Source: Bipalium vagum (Eukaryota > Platyhelminthes > Tricladida > Geoplanidae). From it: a stretch of DNA of 23,108 nucleotides. Of this stretch, positions 10,110 through 20,214 are shown one piece after another. Position 1 is the first letter of the stretch. Each line of letters begins with the position of its first letter. Location: the NCBI GenBank assembly GCA_037834085.1, contig JBBMKC010213146.1, forward strand, positions 1-23,108, given 5' to 3'. The notes under the pieces are model-generated. The model saw nothing but the letters and a program-made list of their open reading frames with translations. It was not told where the DNA came from and did not search any database. Both the position numbers and the translations under genes were made by a program.

Positions 10110-10132
10110 TTATTATTATTATTATTCTTATC

Positions 10133-10180
<48 letters not shown>

Positions 10181-10197
10181 ATTATTATTATTATTTT
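10110..10197. repeat. (ATT)n microsatellite
   Basis: An 88-bp tract of mostly perfect TTA/ATT repeats is interrupted by a few substitutions, such as CTTATCTTTATT near 10128. It lies about 85 bp beyond the stop codon of the putative exon, so it is probably in its 3' untranslated region. Confidence 0.95.
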
Positions 10198-10727
10198 ATC
10201 ATTATAACTAATTATAAGTTGTTATCTTTATTATAGTTGCCTTTGTTTTTAATTTTATCATATTTTTACATTATTAATTTTATATTTTACAATACCTATG
10301 CACTAGTGCTTAAGTAATGTGAAAGAGACCAGAAAGACCCAAAAATGTTTATTCATTGATAAATTTATTTTATTTTGTTCAGACTTAGTTCTTCCGAAAA
10401 CCATCAAAATCCGAAATTTATTCACATTAATACATTTAATTTTTCAAATCAATATTTTCAAAATATATTCACAAAAAACAATGTCCATTTTGGTAAAAAT
10501 ATTTTTGATCATGTTTAGTTTTCCACCCACTTGGGTTAGATAAAATACTTGATCAAATGCAGTTGGTTAAAATAAAACCCTGTCAGTAATTGGTTATCAA
10601 AAGAACATGGGGCAATGGGTTACAGAAAAACTTCGTCATCAATAAATTTTAAAAGTTGTCACCAAGAGGTTAAGAAAGATGTTATATAAACTCTTATGCG
10701 TGAAAATATTTTTTATCTTAGTCACAC
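10198..10727. other. AT-rich sequence with no recognised gene
   Basis: A 74-codon open stretch at about 10319-10543 opens only with GTG and is hydrophobic and Ile/Phe-rich; I do not call it. Its 3' part (about 10560-10727) is less AT-biased and probably includes the eroded N-terminal half of the Merlin relic that follows, but no motif can be read with confidence. Confidence 0.35.
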
Positions 10728-10950
10728 AGTAGAAGTACTGCCACTTTGTTATCCATTATAATAACCGTGGTTAAAAGAGGATCATGTATAATGAGTGATG
10801 AGTGGATAACCTCATCACTCATTATGCTAAGGGTAAAAATTTTACTCATTTCAAAGTCAATCACAAACCTAATTTTTTGAACAAAAAGACCGAAACCAAT
10901 ACACAGCAAATTGAATCTATCAGGGAAACATTAAAAAGTAAGACAAAATG
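10728..10950 (+). mobile_element. Merlin (ISXO2/IS1016-like) transposase relic
   Basis: The first frame reads SRSTATLLSIIITVVKRGSC and then IMSDEW. This matches the Merlin/ISXO2 block '-R-A-TLLPII---V-PGT-I-SDEW-AY', which contains the second catalytic Asp. After frame changes it reads THFKVNHKPNFLNKK and TETNTQQIESIRETLKSK. This matches 'H-TVNH--NFVDP-T--HTQ-IES-W---K', including the third catalytic acidic residue in QQIES. Motif order and spacing agree with one transposase running 5' to 3' on the plus strand. The first catalytic residue and the N-terminal zinc-binding part are not readable. Two frameshifts break this segment. A perfect hairpin lies over the codons just after SDEW. No terminal repeats were found. 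Merlin elements are known from many animals. Confidence 0.75.
10786..10827. repeat. Perfect 15-bp hairpin inside the Merlin relic
   Basis: ATAATGAGTGATGAG (10788-10802) is exactly complementary to CTCATCACTCATTAT (10811-10825), with an 8-base loop TGGATAAC. A T·G and a G-C pair extend it outward to 10786/10827. The loop is itself complementary to GTTATCCA at 10748-10755. The stem overlaps the SDEW codons of the transposase relic and the codons after it. No rho-independent-type T run follows. It could be a small-RNA hairpin, but a mutation-made quasi-palindrome in a dead transposon is simpler. Confidence 0.9.
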
Positions 10951-11761
10951 TTTTTTAATTGTCCTTTAATTAATTAGAAAAAAACATAGATTGGAAAATG
11001 TATATTGGTTAGAAGAAAAACATGGGTTGTAAACTAAACATGATCCAAAATTTATTAACTTTATAAGATTTTCTCAATTTGAAAAATCGATAAATTCCAT
11101 TTGTTGCAAACAAGTGGAAATGTACAACAGCCAATCAAACTCGCTTGAAACTATCAAACATGTTGGTGTGTCGATATTTTCCTACTCTCACTCATGGAAT
11201 CTTCATTTTTCTCGGTTTGTAAAACTCAGAAAAATTAATGAAAATGTTGAAAAATTCACTTTCAGCTGTTTTACCATATCTTGACTTTAAAAATCTCACA
11301 GAATTGTAATTCGATCTGTTTGTATTCAAGGTCAATCTAAAGACGATCAATGCACTATTGAAATAGGATCATTTATCTTGGCACCAACTAATTTAAGGAT
11401 TAATAAAATTACCAGAACATCAACTCAGATCGGTTGGAACCCATAAAATTTTAATTGAAAGCATTCAATTTGGATGAATGACTAAAAAATTCCTAGTGCT
11501 TATCGGGAGGTTACAAAAAAATACCTTTCATACCTGAAACTTCAAAAGTCGAGGACTATCCGATTATTAATTTTACCTAAGTTTAGTTAATTTGATTTTA
11601 AATCTTAAATAAATTGATAATGGTTACGGTATTAAAGTAATAATAATAAAAGTTTATAATATTACTAATGGAAAAAATGGTAAATTATAATTTCCACTTT
11701 TCCATGTAAAAAAAAATATTTATTTTCCATTAAGAATTTTAGTCAGGAAGCTCAACACATT
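10951..11761. other. Non-coding sequence, part possibly Merlin-derived
   Basis: No gene is recognised. Composition is somewhat less AT-biased up to about 11570, so it may include the lost C-terminal end of the Merlin element or another decayed repeat. I could not match any frame on either strand to a family. Confidence 0.35.
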
Positions 11762-11952
11762 AATTATTTAGCTCGGGCGAACACATTTGAGCTGAACTGA
11801 ATAATTAAATCTCCCGAAGTTTTATTCTCCTAATGGAAGAAGGAAACTGATGGGCCAATCAGGAATAGAAAGATTGTGGGGTTGTTACTGAAGGCAGCCG
11901 CAGAATAAATTATTCATCTAAAGCGACTAAGGTTGGGTTGAGCTGAATAATT
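11762..11952. repeat. Inverted-repeat unit, possible decayed MITE
   Basis: AATTATTTAGCTC at 11762-11774 is inversely repeated as GAGCTGAATAATT at 11940-11952 (12 of 13 bases). A third, related arm, GAGCT-GAACT-GAATAATTAA (11789-11808), lies between them. TCGGG and CCCGA next to the arms also pair. The unit is richer in G+C than its surroundings. It has the size of a short non-autonomous element, but no target duplication is evident and the arms are short, so coincidence is possible. Confidence 0.3.
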
Positions 11953-12148
11953 GAAACCACGGTGTTTCTGTGTGTGAAAAGAGGCAAGATATCCCTGTTG
12001 AGAGTAGTGATTGCTCGATGGAGGAAAATTTGGAGACAATAATAAACTCTCAGATCTTTCCACAGCCAAAAAAACAGAATTGAACCTAAACAATTTGAGA
12101 TTTACAAGATAACATAAATAACAGTGTGAGATAAATTGAAAATTAGTC
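11953..12148. other. G+C-richer unassigned sequence
   Basis: Part of a roughly 1-kb island (11760-12800) with less A/T bias than its flanks. No coding motif or repeat was recognised between the inverted-repeat unit and the tRNA-like sequence. Confidence 0.3.
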
Positions 12149-12217
12149 GGGAGATGTAGCTCAGCGGTCAGAGCAGTTTATACACATCTGAAAGGTTTAA
12201 TAATAAAGTCTCAATAG
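12149..12217 (+). pseudogene. tRNA-like sequence (tRNA pseudogene or SINE head)
   Basis: GGGAGATGTAGCTCAGCGG has the layout of a tRNA 5' end: a seven-base acceptor strand, TA, then a D arm with GCTC/GAGC stem and an A-box-like sequence. An anticodon-like arm (CAGTT/ATCTG, four of five pairs, seven-base loop) follows. A T arm follows with GGTTT pairing to AAGTC around a seven-base loop. The B box (GGTTTAATAAT instead of GGTTCGANNCC) is decayed, and the 3' acceptor strand does not pair with the 5' strand. It is therefore not a working tRNA. The sequence lies in a G+C-richer island, which suits a tRNA-derived SINE, but no poly-A or tandem tail marks its end. Confidence 0.4.
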
Positions 12218-12800
12218 AACAGGCTTTTGAATGGTTGAATCAAGGAGATTCTCAATGTCTTCAAAATATCTGGTGAAAAAAGACACGTTCGACCAAATAA
12301 TCAAATGAAATCACGCCATAAAATATCAATTAAATTCTAAAAGAATGAAAACGGCATTTGCTTGAAGTACTTCCAACATCTTCACTCAAGCTATCAGAAC
12401 GAAGGGATCATTAAACTCAAAGACTCAAAGGTAATATCCAAAGTTCTCCACAATCTAGTGAAACACGCATGAAACGACAGCTGGAATTCTCAGTCCAGTG
12501 CAGGTCGCTTCGTTTTGTCAATCGGTCAGTCGACGCTTTCAATAACGCCAATTTTCAACGGTGAAATATCAATTGCCACTTGGTATTTCATCCACTGTGC
12601 TCGATCTTTTTTGGATTAATACTCGTCACAGTTCAGTATTCAGAGGATGTCTCATGTTCTCGTTGACTGTCTTTCTTCAGAATATTTACATATTATCGCC
12701 ACAATTCAACTCAAGATCACTTGGCAGAGCAAATCAGGCAGAACACAAAGGCAAAAGTCTTAGTCAATGCAGAAAGCCAGTACGTTAATTAAGCCAAGCG
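12218..12800. other. Unidentified decayed sequence in the G+C-richer island
   Basis: The plus strand has several open stretches broken by a few stops between 12340 and 12800, for example SSAGRFVLSIGQSTLSITP followed by MSHVLVDCLSSEYL in the same frame. The composition resembles decayed coding sequence, possibly a LINE C-terminus or body. I could not place any catalytic motif, so the family is unassigned. A different frame at 12561-12788 is also open but lacks recognisable features. It could instead be the body of the tRNA-headed repeat just upstream. Confidence 0.3.
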
Positions 12801-14325
12801 TATAAATCTTCAAATCGAATTTACGTAGCAAAAAGTGTTATTCCTCATCGACGTCAAATGCTCTTATGATACAGAAAACCTAATTAAACAATTCCAAAAA
12901 ATTATTAACATTAAATATAAAAAAATATTTCATTTGGAAATAATTATTATTTAACTATTTTATCAAAATGGAAAAATATCTTCGGTAAATCATTCCCATT
13001 TGAAAGATAAAAAGAATCAATTGTCTAAAGCAGTTTCGCTATAATTTGGGAAAATCCATATTCCGGAACTCTGGTGAGGTCATTTTATCCTCCTTAATTA
13101 TAATGAATGTATATTAAAACCTCTCCCTAAGGTCAGTTGACAAAATAATGTCTTCACAAATCTACTGTATACATTTCAGCTGTAAAGTCTAACATGACAG
13201 ATATTTCCTGTTAGATTTTTTATGGTCATCTGAAAATTATATAAAAATCATTTTTAAAAAATTATTAATATTAATCAATTATCTCTAAAAAAAAATAAAT
13301 CGTATTTATGTTTTGTTACTTAATTAAATTTCTAATATAATTAAGAAAAAAATGAATCTTTCATTTGGTTATATATTTTGGTCTAATACATCAAAACCTT
13401 TGATAAATATGAAAGCATTTCTGTTCATTATAAATAAATAATAAACGATTTAAAGAAGAAAATAATAAAATTTTATTAAAATATAATTAAAATTTTGATC
13501 ACTTAAATAAATTTAATTATTATTACTTTTTTGCATTTTACAGTTTTATTTAATTATTATAAAATGACAAAAAAAAATTATTTTTCCATTCTGAATTTTT
13601 CTGTTACCTTTTATTTTTAAGTCTTAATAAAAATAAAAAATAATATATTAAGTTAATTATAGAATGTATTAACATGTTTAATGATACAATATTTTTAATA
13701 ATTTTATATGATATTTATCATTCTTGAGAATTAATAAATATAACTGAAAAAATAATATAATATCATTCATTGATACCAGATTTAATCATTTTAAAATATA
13801 TTCCTCATTTCCTGAAATCTCATTTATTATATTATTTAAACTATTATTTAGTATTACTTTTATTTATTATAAAATAATCAAAATATTAGATATTTAACAA
13901 CATTCTTCAGAATAATAATAAATAACTAATGTTAAATTTGTTTATATTGAATAAAATAAGACTGGATTAATTAATATTTTCTGAATAAATCATTTTTCTA
14001 AGGACATCGTATACATAAGAAGATGTGTACATTATATCTAATCTGTAAGGCCTAAACAAATTTCAATTAAATTTTTAATTGTCAATGACATTGAAAGACC
14101 TACTACAGAAAATAAATTTCAATTAATTATTTTCCAGGCTACAAGTATAATATTTTATGAAATATTTTATTAGAAATAATTAATATAATAGTTTTACCGA
14201 AATTCCTATCCCAAAATTTAAATACATGGTATACAAAAGCGTTAATATAAATTAATGATTTTTTAAATATATTAATAAATCATTTCTTGTTTAAGTACTA
14301 CATTTGAATTTTTATTACAAACAGC
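12801..14325. other. Very AT-rich non-coding sequence
   Basis: About 1.5 kb of A/T runs and short dyads with no recognisable gene, RNA, terminal repeat or transposase motif on either strand. Complexity is lowest between about 13240 and 13990. Confidence 0.5.
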
Positions 14326-14640
14326 ATGAAAACTAATCTCAACCAAATTAAACTTAGACAAGTTATTGAATTTTTCCTAAGTTACGGTTTCTATCAAGAA
14401 TAATGCAAAAAGGCTAAAGAGCTGATTTCTTAAAAATCCGTTCTTCTCTATTCGATCAGGAACTGCAAAGGGAACTACGCCAATGTACAAAAAAGATCAA
14501 GCTGAAAATGTTCGGAAGGGTTGCAAGAAGCTGTACAAACAACTGGTACTGTCTGGTGGACAAAAATTAGTGATAATGACTAACGAAACGTGTGTGACCT
14601 GTGATTCAAGTCAGATTTCATGTGTTGGGTTGGCAAAAAA
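14326..14640 (+). mobile_element. DD37E-type Tc1/mariner relic, N-terminal and central part (copy A)
   Basis: The ATG at 14326 opens MKTNLNQIKLRQVIEFFLS, a plausible first helical region of the DNA-binding domain. The frame stops at 14401 and reads on as KKAKELIS. A shifted frame then reads RSGTAKGTTPMYKKDQ, ENVRKGCKKLYKQL and KLVIMTNETCVTCDSSQ. This last block matches the first catalytic region of the family ('--IMDDETYVT-D-SQ-PG'). The Asp-Asp at the catalytic position reads Thr-Asn, so the first catalytic Asp is lost. After about 14625 similarity stops and an ATA/AAT-rich stretch begins. Copy B, 1 kb downstream, holds the complementary C-terminal part of the same family. Terminal repeats were not found for this copy. 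Confidence 0.6.
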
Positions 14641-14689
14641 CTCGTCAATAATAATAATAAAATATTAATTAAAGTTGGAATAAATAAAT

Positions 14690-15534
14690 AATGGCGACAT
14701 AGGATAATAATGGCAATGATGATAACAATAGTGACAATAATAAAGTCTTGGCGTCAAGACTATGAAGCGAAATTGGTAATTTTTGTTGTCATTATTATTA
14801 TTATTTTCTTTTGTAAATAAAGAATTAAACTCCGTTGAAAGAAGTAATTAATTCATTTATCTAACTTTTTCTTGGCGTGGAGACAAATTTAGAAATAATG
14901 GGCTATTGATGGAAATAGCTGTCTCAAAGCGTAGGGATTGGTGATCGTGGCACAATGACTATATAAAGAGACGCCTATTCCCATAAAATGCCCAATAAAC
15001 ATCGAAAATTGATTTTATTCGATTTTGTTAACGTTGGAAGATTGATTTTAATTTTAATATGGTCAACGTCGGAAGATAAAGAAAATTTTCTAAAACGTCG
15101 GAAGAGATTTTATTCCAATCGTCCCAGTTTCCAGTAAATTTTTATATTTATTCAGTCAATGAACATGTAAGAGGATTTACCAAGAGAACTCATCGAGTTT
15201 GGAAATCTCTAGGTGACCTGCGAAGGACCTAGAGGATGACCCAGGGACCCCTTGTTGCTCCTGGTGACACCATTACACTTATTATTTTTACTTATCTATT
15301 CTTTTCTGATCGTTCTTCTCTTTCGATTCTTAAACTATTATTATCATTTATATTTTTTGTGTGTTTATTATTATAACCATTAACTCGATTTTTGACTATT
15401 TGACATTAAAGCCATTTTGTTTTGAGTTTTAAACATATCTTTGGGTGATTTGCAAGTGTTGCAGCAAATTTTGTTGTTGCATCAGGCTATTGTTACATTT
15501 ATAATAAAGTTTTATTGTGTTTTAATTCAGTTTT
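14690..15534 (+). mobile_element. Possible LTR-retroelement fossil (Gypsy-like), 5' portion
   Basis: This 845-bp stretch is less AT-biased than its surroundings and has the layout of an LTR plus leader. It contains AATAAA-type signals (about 14815 and 14993), a TATATAAAG motif near 14954, and a TTGGCGTGGAGACAA stretch near 14873 reminiscent of a primer-binding region. An 8-bp perfect hairpin lies at 15207-15234. Near the right end a frame reads LGDLQVLQQILLLHQ, resembling the start of Gypsy-type Gag proteins. No protease, reverse transcriptase or integrase is seen, and no second LTR was found. The fossil is broken, incomplete and probably old. It is cut off on the right by the DD37E element. 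The assignment is tentative. Confidence 0.3.
15207..15234. repeat. 8-bp perfect hairpin
   Basis: CTCTAGGT (15207-15214) pairs exactly with ACCTAGAG (15227-15234) around a 12-base loop, in a locally G+C-rich patch of the possible LTR-element leader. Such dyads are common in leader regions, but no function can be assigned. Confidence 0.6.
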
Positions 15535-16283
15535 CAGGGTGCGGATAAAATATTATCGTGGGAGTTTTGATTCAAGTTGAGTTTAAGCGAATTATGAGCA
15601 AAACATTATTAAAGTGAGGAGTTACTGATAGACAACCTAAGGTTACTTGGTTAAAGTATAATAGTAATACATGTAATGAGTTTTGGAATGATGTTCGAAA
15701 TATGGAAACACCAGCTGATTTTAAAGTTAATAGAAAAGAAAGGTATCTGGCTAATTTTGTGGTCTTGTAAGCAATTTCACAAGATGATCTGATAAGCAAA
15801 AAATCTATTACTAAACGGTGCTTAAAGGTTCATTTCTTGATTTTTTCAAAAACCGGAAAGATAACGGTAAATTTATATTTTGGCCTGACCTAATCACCAG
15901 CCACTACTGTATACCTGTTCAAGCATTTCTCAATGAACAAAAAAATTATTGTGTAGCTAAATCGGACAACATGCCAAATTTTTCATAAGGATGCCCAATC
16001 GATAAGCTATGGGCATTGTGCAAGGTCGAATACAAAAACTCTAAGAATCTACCAGATTTGAATAAATATTTCAAAGAATGAAAACATATATCAACACTGG
16101 TGGTGATTTTTGTAAAAAGTTGATCGATAGTATGCCCCGTCGAATCAAAGCTTTAATGAGTGTTAAAGGTCAACATACTTATTAACATTATCAAAATCTT
16201 TTTGATTGCTGTTTGTAAATTTTATTTGTAAATTTAATAAGATGATACAAAAGTTTGTGTCCCGATTAATTCCGTCTCTACTG
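15535..16283 (+). mobile_element. DD37E-type Tc1/mariner element, internally deleted (copy B)
   Basis: It begins CAGGGTGCGGATAAAATATT at 15535 and appears to end near 16283, where TCCCG-ATTAAT-TCCG-CT-CTACTG looks like a decayed inverted copy, followed by TA. Inside, one frame reads NEFWNDVRNMETPADFKVNR and then AISQDDLISK (family block 'VWQAISQDG-ISK'). A second frame reads FIFWPDLITSHYC, with the second catalytic Asp at 15887-15889, and continues to CPIDKLWALCKVEYK. Exactly 37 residues separate that Asp from the third acidic residue, which gives the DD37 spacing. At the third position Asp (codon 16001-16003) stands where this family has Glu ('RPIEKFWALCK'). The tail MPRRIKALMSVKGQHTY ends the protein. 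The N-terminal DNA-binding half is deleted; stops and frameshifts are present. Confidence 0.75.
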
Positions 16284-16285
16284 TA

Positions 16286-17237
16286 CTTTATTAATGAGTT
16301 TTCACTAGACTCAACAGCCGACTAATAATCTTAACCTAGAACTGTCTGTTTATATTTTTTTTAAAAATTTAAATAAATAAATGGTAAGATGTTTTAATTT
16401 TCAGGTGCAATAAAAATTGTTGAAAATTATAGTTAGAAACGTGAGGTAGCCGTTTTAGATTAGAAAAAAGCGCATGTATACAGGAAAAAATGATTTTATA
16501 GATTAATTTTTATTTACATTATTTATACATTATCCTTATTAGCCACAATTAAAACGAACTTAATTTTATTATTCATTAATTAAAATTTTTTAAAGTTATT
16601 GAAGAACTATACATAAAAAATATTTTTAAAAATATCTCGTTAAAAATAATTTTTCAATAACAATAACAAGAGTTACGATCTTCAAAAATTTTTTGAGAAT
16701 ACAATACTTATCCAAACCAATTTTATGAAATAAATCAGATAAAGATAAGTGATATACTTCGAAAATATTTTATAAGCCAAAAATTTAAGATTTATTTAAG
16801 CAAACACATTCAACCAAACATTAATCTTGTTATAATTTAACGTCCACAAATTATCCACCGAGATCAGTCATTATATATCCCCAGCAGGCGATTTCATCTA
16901 AATGTGTTCTCAATTTAAAATAAATAATTTTAAGTATTATTAAATAAAATCCAGATAATATAAGAACGGACTAATATCTTCTTTTATTGTTCATTCTATA
17001 TTTACAGAAAAATGGAAAAAAGATAATGATAAAAATGAATTATTGTCTTAGTTTTATTGAAATTGGTAATGAATGAATAAGTTTCCAAAATTTAAAAAAT
17101 TTTTTACCTTTAAATATATTTTTATATTTAATTAAGTAATATTACCAATACTCAAATTCTGAATTTTTATTTGTAATTATTTTTTAAATATTTTATTTAA
17201 TTATTAAAATATTTTAAAAAAATATCTCAGTTTGTTG
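16286..17237. other. AT-rich non-coding sequence
   Basis: No gene, RNA or mobile-element motif is recognised. A small less AT-biased patch (about 16840-16910) has no readable motif. The Gag-like frame cut at 15534 does not resume here in any recognisable way. Confidence 0.4.
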
Positions 17238-18340
17238 AAATCGCAGCTACTCTGACCGCCACAACCGAAAACTTTTACCCGAATCTCTCAAGCCGAAACC
17301 ATTTAGAAAAACGTATACTGAGAAAGAATGTGAGAGGATTACCTTCTAGTGCTGATTGAGAATGAGCTTCGAACAAAAAAGGAAATAACTTATCCGAAAG
17401 CCGATTATGTATAGCGAATAAGAAAAAACATTCAGCAAATCAAAATAAAAGCCAGGGATCTTAAAGAAGCGTTCAATTATAAGCGTTGGGATGAGAAAGT
17501 CGATGTGTATGTGAAAAGTATTGGTGAGTTTGTAGACCCATTAATGAAATAAACATGGGATAAAGCGTGAATTATGATGATATGAAAACATCTAAAAGGA
17601 AAGGAGAAAAGGGATTCAGAAGAGATTGTAAATGAGGTGAAGGGATTTGATAAAAGAAGATTGGTAGAAGTAGAGGTAAAAGTCTTCTGTAACAGAGTTG
17701 TAGAGAAGACGAAAGCTGAGATTAGAAAAGCAGGATACAATTACCAAAAGTTCAGAAGTTGACTTGATCGGAACCTTGGAAAACTATAGATATACGGTTT
17801 CAGAATAAAAGGAAATTAATTGGTGATGTGAAAAGTAGTTGTGAGAACAAGAAAGATCCAAATCAAAAGAGAATTGGAAAGTTGAACAGATTTTTAAAAA
17901 AAGATTATTAGTAATAGCAACAAAATTGAGATAATATCAGTAAAAAGTTTTAAATAACAGAGTATCAAATATAATGTGATGTTTTGAAGGCCAAACATGA
18001 CTACAGTAGTAATATACAGAGCTTCATTAAATGTAATGAGTGTGAAAATATTTCGAGGGATATGAAGTGCACAAGTACAAAGATATGTGGAGACCATAAA
18101 AATAGCAAAGACAATACAATGAATATTGTAAGAAAGAACGTGGTGTTTATATCGAAAATAAAACTGGATCAATGTATCTTCAGTGAAAAATGGAAGTGGC
18201 ACGTATATGTAACATTGAAAGAAAGTTTCGAAGAGTTGTTAAAGATGAGAAGCGTTTATTGAATTTGTAAAAATTATTTTATTTTTTTCTCTTAATTAAT
18301 AAAATATTAAAAACTGTTTCAATTTTTAAAATCGCAGCAA
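17238..18340 (+). pseudogene. Unidentified coding-like relic between short direct repeats
   Basis: This kilobase is markedly purine-rich and less AT-biased than both flanks. Open stretches alternate between plus-strand frames, with charged, helix-forming composition: KIKARDLKEAFNYKRWDEKV, YVKSIGEFVDPLMK and FDKRRLVEVEVKVFCNRVVE. A further stretch (about 17990-18262) reads SFIKCNECENISRDMKC and ends with EKWKWHVYVTLKESFEELLK. CNEC-(9)-C-(7)-C looks zinc-ligand-like but fits no finger I know. I recognise no family. Near-identical 13-mers, TTGAAATCGCAGC (17235-17247) and TTAAAATCGCAGC (18326-18338), bracket the region and could be a target duplication. Old retrocopy, decayed host gene or unknown mobile element are all possible. 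Confidence 0.4.
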
Positions 18341-20214
18341 TCAGATAAAATAAAAAATTTTCCTTTACCATCAGTATATATCGAAATTCTTGTATTATAA
18401 CAAGAGTAATAAATTATATATAATAAATTGTGTATATAATGCAATATTCAATAAAATTCGAAAGTAATAATTTTTACAGAAATTAATAAATATTTAAATA
18501 CAACTGTTAATTGTAGAGCATTCATTAAAATAAAATTATTCATATTTAACAAATATTTTTCCTATAATTTATGCAAATACATATCATAATGGATAAAGTA
18601 CTTCATTTTATCGATTCTTTTTAAGATGGAATAATCTACTTTGGCAGACTTCAAAAACTTTCTATTTAAAAACAATATTAAACTGAAAAATAAATATTCA
18701 TATATCCGAATTTTAAGAAATTAAATAAAAATTTTATTTTTCCATAAAAAAATATTTTTATCTATTTGATTAACTTTATAAATATATTTATGCATTTAAT
18801 TTTTTATCTAATTATTTTTCAGAAACTATTTACAAAATATGTCCAGAAGAATTTATATTCAACAATTCTAAAAGATACAAGACTATAGCGTAATTTTAAT
18901 AAGATCAAATTTAAATAAATTGTTCTAAAAATAAAAGTTATCTGATCTGTCAAGTTATTTTATAAAAATAAAATAAAAAAACTTTACTAATTTTCTATTT
19001 TTAAATTTATAAAAGATTAAATATTAAAATATATAGAAATTCAATAACAAACAGTTCACATGATATAAGGTTTTGATATTTTTTAATAACTAAGCAAATA
19101 ATCAAATAAGATATTTCCAAAGACCTGTATTATTTAAAACAAAAAATAGAGCGAAGATGAAAAAATTTAGATTATTCTATAAATAATAAAGTTAAATTAA
19201 TTATTAAATATTAATTTATTGATTATATACTCAAAGTGATAATCATTTCAAAGTTTTTTGAATAACCTTTTCGATTAAAATAATTCTTCAAAATAAATAA
19301 ATGGTTTTCTTATTTTTTTAGTCTAGACATTTGACTATTAAAATTAAAGTTTAATGAATTTGGTTTTGCTAATAATTAATTTAATTTAATTTATTCAGTG
19401 TCAAATTTTTAATTAATAATGTCAATAAAACCAATTTAAAAATTAATTACAATAAAAAACAATTTTCATTTTCAGTTCATCTAATGTAAAAGAAGAGATG
19501 ATTTTTACGACAAAGCAAATTATTTGAACAGATGAACTAATTTGATATCATCCATATTAGAAAAGATTAATTTTGTTATTATCCACAAACTTCGATATTT
19601 TAAGTTATTAAATTTTATATTAAATTTTATTTAATAACATAAAAATTATATTTATTAATTAATGGGAAAATTAATATTACTAATATCCGAAATTTTTACA
19701 TAATAATTTTATTCATTTATTATAAAATTCTACTGTTAATACTTTATTATTAACCACTTACGCTTAATCTAACTTACCTTTTTTATTATGATTAGGTTCT
19801 ACGTAATCCTAATAAATAAAACAAAATAACAAATAGCAAAACTAAAAATGATTAAACTTAAACTCAGAATCTCAAGGAAGATTCCTATTAGTCTCGAAAC
19901 ATCTTAAATCGATAGTCAACAGCCTTCTGAATTATACTGATTACAAATCTATCCTATAGACCGATAACGTCAACTGGTTCTCTTCACATACCCCAAATCA
20001 ACTTCTGACATAACGCCAACAATTAAATAGTAATAAAAATCAAAACACATTAATAACTAAAAGTCCGAAATGGTTAATTTAAGATAGATCAATTACAATT
20101 ATATATTTTATAGAGCGAGTTAAAAATGGCATTTATCGTCAAAAAACCCAGGAAAATGGCATTTAGAATATAAAAGGTTATTACATAACAAGATTTATTT
20201 TTGGAAAAATGTGA
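18341..20214. other. AT-rich non-coding sequence
   Basis: About 1.9 kb with no recognised gene, RNA or terminal repeat. It consists of A/T runs with a slightly less biased patch at about 19880-20010. At 20123-20135 and 20153-20165 the sequence AAAATGGCATTTA occurs twice, 30 bp apart, next to the hAT relic. Confidence 0.4.
20123..20165. repeat. 13-bp direct repeat pair, 30-bp period
   Basis: AAAATGGCATTTA is present at 20123-20135 and again at 20153-20165. It lies beyond the last readable hAT codons and may be a local duplication near that element's 3' end. No function is evident. Confidence 0.7.

Noticed and set aside
10319-10543. 74-codon hydrophobic plus-strand frame
   Set aside because: Opens with GTG and is Ile/Phe-rich low-complexity translation of AT-rich DNA, with no known membrane-protein pattern.
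10718-10909. 63-codon minus-strand frame
   Set aside because: Antisense shadow of the Merlin relic; the plus strand carries the recognisable motifs.
15640-15780. Plus-strand WLKYNSNTCNEFWNDV as retroelement Gag (DUF1759-like)
   Set aside because: It runs into AISQDDLISK and FWPDL, so it belongs to the DD37E transposase.
15572-15799. 75-codon minus-strand frame
   Set aside because: Antisense to the DD37E copy B coding remnant.
17477-18202. Two minus-strand hydrophobic frames
   Set aside because: Complements of purine-rich plus-strand sequence, giving Ser/Phe/Leu/Ile-rich nonsense.
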